DNA from: Fidelibacterota bacterium
Lineage (GTDB): Bacteria; Fidelibacterota; UBA2242
DNA length: 10,202 nucleotides
NCBI GenBank assembly: GCA_016936335.1
Contig: JAFGXZ010000204.1
Coordinates: 1-10,202, forward strand
Direction: 5' to 3'
A model generated the notes under the pieces. It saw only the letters and a program-made list of their open reading frames with translations. It was not told where the DNA came from and did no database searches. The position numbers were made by a program, and so were the translations under genes. The stretch's first letter is position 1; each line of letters opens with the position of its first letter. Positions 7,776 to 10,202 of the stretch are shown here, one piece after another.

Positions 7776-8702
7776 ATGAGAAAATTAATATTTCAAAAAA
7801 GCGCTTTACTGATTGGATTGGTGATAATAACGATCATTGGAGTACTGCTTATACCGGTAAAACGACCGGATCATTTTTTACTTGCTACGCTTGATAAGGA
7901 ACATCGTCTATATCAATTATCGTCACCAAAAATCATTGTTGTGGGCGGGTCGAATACGATCTTTAATATTGATAGTCAGACAATAAGCAATTCAACCGCT
8001 TATCCGGTGGTGAATATGGGTTTGCATGCGGGACTTGGATTAATGTTTATGTTAAACGAGATCGAACCAGCCATTAAAAAGGGTGATATCATTATCATTA
8101 TGCCGGAGTATGCCCAGTTTTACAAAAACTTGTTTTTTGGTGGACGAATTGTGACACGGTTACTGGCATTGGATCCACATTATCTTCGATATATCAGTAC
8201 ACGTCAGCAGTTTTTTGAAATTATAAAAGGATTGGGACTGGAGACCCGCAGTAAAATTGTGTATCTGCTGGGTGAGAGCGCTGATGAAGAAACCTATACC
8301 CGGCTGGCGTTTAATGAGTTTGGTGATCTTAAGGCCGAATTAGTCGGAGATCAGGCACTGCCAAAATTAATCAGCGAAAGCTATGAAATCAGGAGCCTGG
8401 ATGAAATAAACACACTGGCTATTCAGAAATTGAATGATTTCTATGCCCGTATGCAAGTGAGCGGAGCAAATGTATATCTGGCATTGCCGGCCATTCCGGT
8501 TGAGAAATATTCAGATAACCGGATTGAAATCAACGCTCTTTACGGCTATTTAAAAGAAAAGCTACAAATCCCAATCTTGTATTCACCGAAAACAGTATTG
8601 GTCCCGGCCAGAGATTTCTACGATACCTATTACCATTTGAATACAAACGGAAGAAAACGTTATACAAAAGTAATTTTAAATCATCTACCAATTAGAAACT
8701 GA
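7776..8702 (+). CDS. Membrane-anchored SGNH-hydrolase-like protein, probable acyltransferase partner of the MBOAT protein
   Basis: A 308-residue protein with one N-terminal hydrophobic span (residues ~10-27) and a predicted periplasmic domain. The layout fits the SGNH fold of AlgJ/AlgX/DltD-type proteins. A strand (KIIVVGGSN) delivers the putative nucleophile S59, block II is VVNMGLHAG with N80, a strand IIIIMPEY follows at 105-112, and the C-terminal block FYDTYYHLNTNGRKRYT holds D283 and H287. These proteins take the acyl group exported by an MBOAT protein and place it on a sugar. The role is inferred from these motifs plus the six-base spacing to the MBOAT gene; there is no clear Shine-Dalgarno sequence, so coupled translation is likely. 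Sequence is poorly conserved overall, so a specific family name is withheld. It ends the co-directional cluster; a non-enzymatic role cannot be excluded. Confidence 0.75.
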   Translation: MRKLIFQKSALLIGLVIITIIGVLLIPVKRPDHFLLATLDKEHRLYQLSSPKIIVVGGSNTIFNIDSQTISNSTAYPVVNMGLHAGLGLMFMLNEIEPAIKKGDIIIIMPEYAQFYKNLFFGGRIVTRLLALDPHYLRYISTRQQFFEIIKGLGLETRSKIVYLLGESADEETYTRLAFNEFGDLKAELVGDQALPKLISESYEIRSLDEINTLAIQKLNDFYARMQVSGANVYLALPAIPVEKYSDNRIEINALYGYLKEKLQIPILYSPKTVLVPARDFYDTYYHLNTNGRKRYTKVILNHLPIRN

Positions 8703-8769
8703 AAAAAAATACAAAGTCTGGCAAGCATTTCCATTAAATCTTATCTGAAGCAATTCATTATTTATCCGA

Positions 8770-8798
8770 TCGACCCTGTCATTTATCAAATATATTCT
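8770..8798 (+). promoter_or_regulatory. Candidate sigma-70-type promoter before the S37-like gene
   Basis: TCGACC at 8770-8775 (four of six matches to TTGACA) and TATTCT at 8793-8798 (four of six to TATAAT) are separated by 17 bases and lie about 40 bases before the ATG at 8838. The match is modest and the region is AT-rich, so chance resemblance is quite possible. Confidence 0.25.
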
Positions 8799-8828
8799 AT
8801 AACTTTTTCGGTGAGAAATTTTATAATT

Positions 8829-8832
8829 GGAG
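8829..8832 (+). promoter_or_regulatory. Ribosome binding site GGAG of the S37-like gene
   Basis: GGAG lies five bases before the ATG at 8838. It fixes the start directly ahead of a short basic stretch and a lipoprotein-like signal sequence. Confidence 0.6.
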
Positions 8833-8837
8833 TTTTC

Positions 8838-10202
8838 ATGTCCTATAGACGAATTGTATTCAGTTCATTGATTGGATTAAGCGGATTGTTGTTTGTCTCC
8901 TGTAGTAATTCTACCGGACTTGAAGATCCCGATAGCCTTCGTGGAAGAATTGGAAATCTGAAAGGCGTCACCGTCGTGGAACTGGTTCCCTATTATAACT
9001 ATGACCGGGAATTTCTACTGGATATTGAACAGCCTATCGATCATCAGGATTCATCCGCCGGAACCTTTACTCAACGTGCTTATCTATTGCACAACGATGA
9101 ATCCAGCCCCATGGTACTGGCCTCCGGTGGCTTTGCGGCATATGCCGATGATCTTCATGAAATGACCCAGGCGTTTGATGCCAACCAGATTTCAATGACG
9201 CATCGATATTTTTCGGGTGCTATTCCTGGCTCAGACGATTATCAATATTTGACAATGGAACAAGCAGCTGGTGACTATCACCGGATTGTGGAATTGTTCA
9301 AAGAAATCTACCCGGAAAGCTGGTTGAGCAGTGGCTTTGGCAAGGGTGGTCTTGCGGCATTGTCACATCGCCGTTTCTATCCTGATGATGTTGAGGCAAC
9401 AATAGCCTATTCTACGCCGTTTTTAAATAGCCAGACCGATTCACGACCAATGGAGTATATTAAAAGTTTGGGCGAGATCGGAACTTACGATAATATTAAA
9501 ATGTTTCAGGAAGCTCTCTTAAAACGACGTGCTGAAATCCTTCCGTATATCTACTATTTTATGAATTATACAGCCTATAATTATTACTATACCTGGTCAA
9601 TGAATGTGGATTTAATCCTGGAACTGGCAGTAATGGATTATCCCTTTGATTACTGGTCCTATCATGATGAAGATTTAATTGAAATTCCCGATACATCGGA
9701 ATCGGCTGAGACGCTGTTCGATCATTTTTATCAGGTCGTTACTCTGGATTATTTCAGCGATGACTATGTGAATTATTTGAGCCCTTCGGTCTATCAGAGT
9801 ATGACCGAGTTAGGGGCAGTGGCCTATGATTCCGATCATATTAAAGATCTGTTGACGGTTGTTGATCTTGATAGCAGTGTCAATTTTAATTATGAATGTC
9901 TTGCTCCGGCGGATATTGAGATGGTTTACAATTCCAATGCACTGACAGACCTGCAGAACTGGCTGATCAGCGATGGGAACAATATCGTCTATTTGTATGG
10001 TGAACTGGATCCGATTATATCGACTGCGATAGATTTAAGCGGAGGCGCCACAAATGCGATTAAGTTGATCCAGGCCGGTGAGGATCACTATATTGGAATT
10101 GCAGCTTTCGATGAAGCCGACCAGGTTTACAATGCATTACGTGACTGGATGGGATTTGAGATTGAGCCATTGTTTAAAACGGCAACGCCTGGAAAAATGG
10201 AA
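8838..10202 (+). CDS. S37 (PS-10) family peptidase homologue, predicted lipoprotein, nucleophile Ser replaced by Gly; runs off the right edge
   Basis: 455 codons are open to the window edge; the stop lies outside. Residues 1-22 resemble a lipoprotein signal (YRR, hydrophobic core, LLFVSC with Cys22; Phe at -3 is atypical), so export to the periplasm or outer membrane is likely. The rest follows the S37 family, known from Streptomyces PS-10 tripeptidyl aminopeptidases: FLLDIEQPIDHQ and GTFTQRAYLLH near the start, then THRYFSGA, then HRRFYPDDVEATIAYSTP. An aromatic lid-like region at ~235-280 includes YPFDYW, and YGELDP has D391 and EDHYIG has H417. At the nucleophile elbow the family has GxSKGG, but here it reads G-F-G-K-G-G, with Gly168 (codon GGC, 9339-9341) in place of Ser. 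Asp and His of the triad appear kept. It may be a non-catalytic homologue or carry a point change. Little sequence should be missing at the C-terminus. It has its own ribosome binding site and lies after a 135-base gap, so it is probably transcribed separately. Confidence 0.8.
   Translation, partial: MSYRRIVFSSLIGLSGLLFVSCSNSTGLEDPDSLRGRIGNLKGVTVVELVPYYNYDREFLLDIEQPIDHQDSSAGTFTQRAYLLHNDESSPMVLASGGFAAYADDLHEMTQAFDANQISMTHRYFSGAIPGSDDYQYLTMEQAAGDYHRIVELFKEIYPESWLSSGFGKGGLAALSHRRFYPDDVEATIAYSTPFLNSQTDSRPMEYIKSLGEIGTYDNIKMFQEALLKRRAEILPYIYYFMNYTAYNYYYTWSMNVDLILELAVMDYPFDYWSYHDEDLIEIPDTSESAETLFDHFYQVVTLDYFSDDYVNYLSPSVYQSMTELGAVAYDSDHIKDLLTVVDLDSSVNFNYECLAPADIEMVYNSNALTDLQNWLISDGNNIVYLYGELDPIISTAIDLSGGATNAIKLIQAGEDHYIGIAAFDEADQVYNALRDWMGFEIEPLFKTATPGKME

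Larger units (their letters stand above)
8703..8837. other. 135-base intergenic gap, the only sizeable one in the window
   Basis: The gap is AT-rich and begins with a run of eight A residues right after the SGNH-gene stop. No open frame of note and no convincing hairpin followed by a T-run was found, so no intrinsic terminator is called. It probably holds the promoter of the downstream lipoprotein gene. Confidence 0.6.

Noticed and set aside
8703..8710. A-rich run after the SGNH gene as part of a bidirectional terminator
   Set aside because: No GC-rich inverted repeat was found next to it on either strand.

Overview
The window holds an almost unbroken series of plus-strand genes from base 1 to 8702. 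After one 135-base gap comes a ninth plus-strand gene that leaves the right edge. No rRNA, tRNA, CRISPR array, insertion sequence or long repeat is visible. Base composition looks even and moderate (mid-40s % GC by eye), with nothing that marks a recently acquired island.

Layout. Bases 1-63 are the last codons of an upstream gene whose C-terminus resembles phosphoheptose isomerase (GmhA/SIS family). Then follow a XerD-type tyrosine recombinase (79-972), a small site-2-type M50 membrane protease (969-1604), a 61-residue basic single-span membrane protein (1604-1789), a full-length fused glutamate formimidoyltransferase/cyclodeaminase FtcD (1811-3490), the mismatch-repair protein MutL of the endonuclease type (3494-5335), the tRNA dimethylallyltransferase MiaA (5339-6298), an MBOAT O-acyltransferase (6321-7769) and a membrane-anchored SGNH-like protein (7776-8702). 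Genes overlap or lie 3-22 bases apart, so co-transcription and partial translational coupling are likely. The last gene (8838 to beyond 10202) is a predicted lipoprotein of the S37 (PS-10) peptidase family in which the nucleophile serine position reads glycine.

Working together. xerD, mutL and miaA are housekeeping genes for chromosome dimer resolution, mismatch repair and tRNA A37 modification; the mutL-miaA pairing is widely conserved. The MBOAT and SGNH genes form a plausible cell-envelope glycan O-acylation pair of the AlgI/AlgJ(X) kind. The M50 protease and the tiny membrane protein beside it are tightly coupled and may act together. FtcD stands alone here, without other histidine-degradation genes.

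Organism. A Gram-negative bacterium is suggested by the GmhA-like tail, the predicted lipoprotein and the acylation pair. Recognisable Shine-Dalgarno sequences before several genes argue weakly against Bacteroidota proper. An FCB-group or neighbouring uncultured phylum would fit, but this is a guess. Most of the window is ordinary core genome. The points most worth a second look are the serine-less S37 protein and the small membrane protein coupled to the M50 protease.
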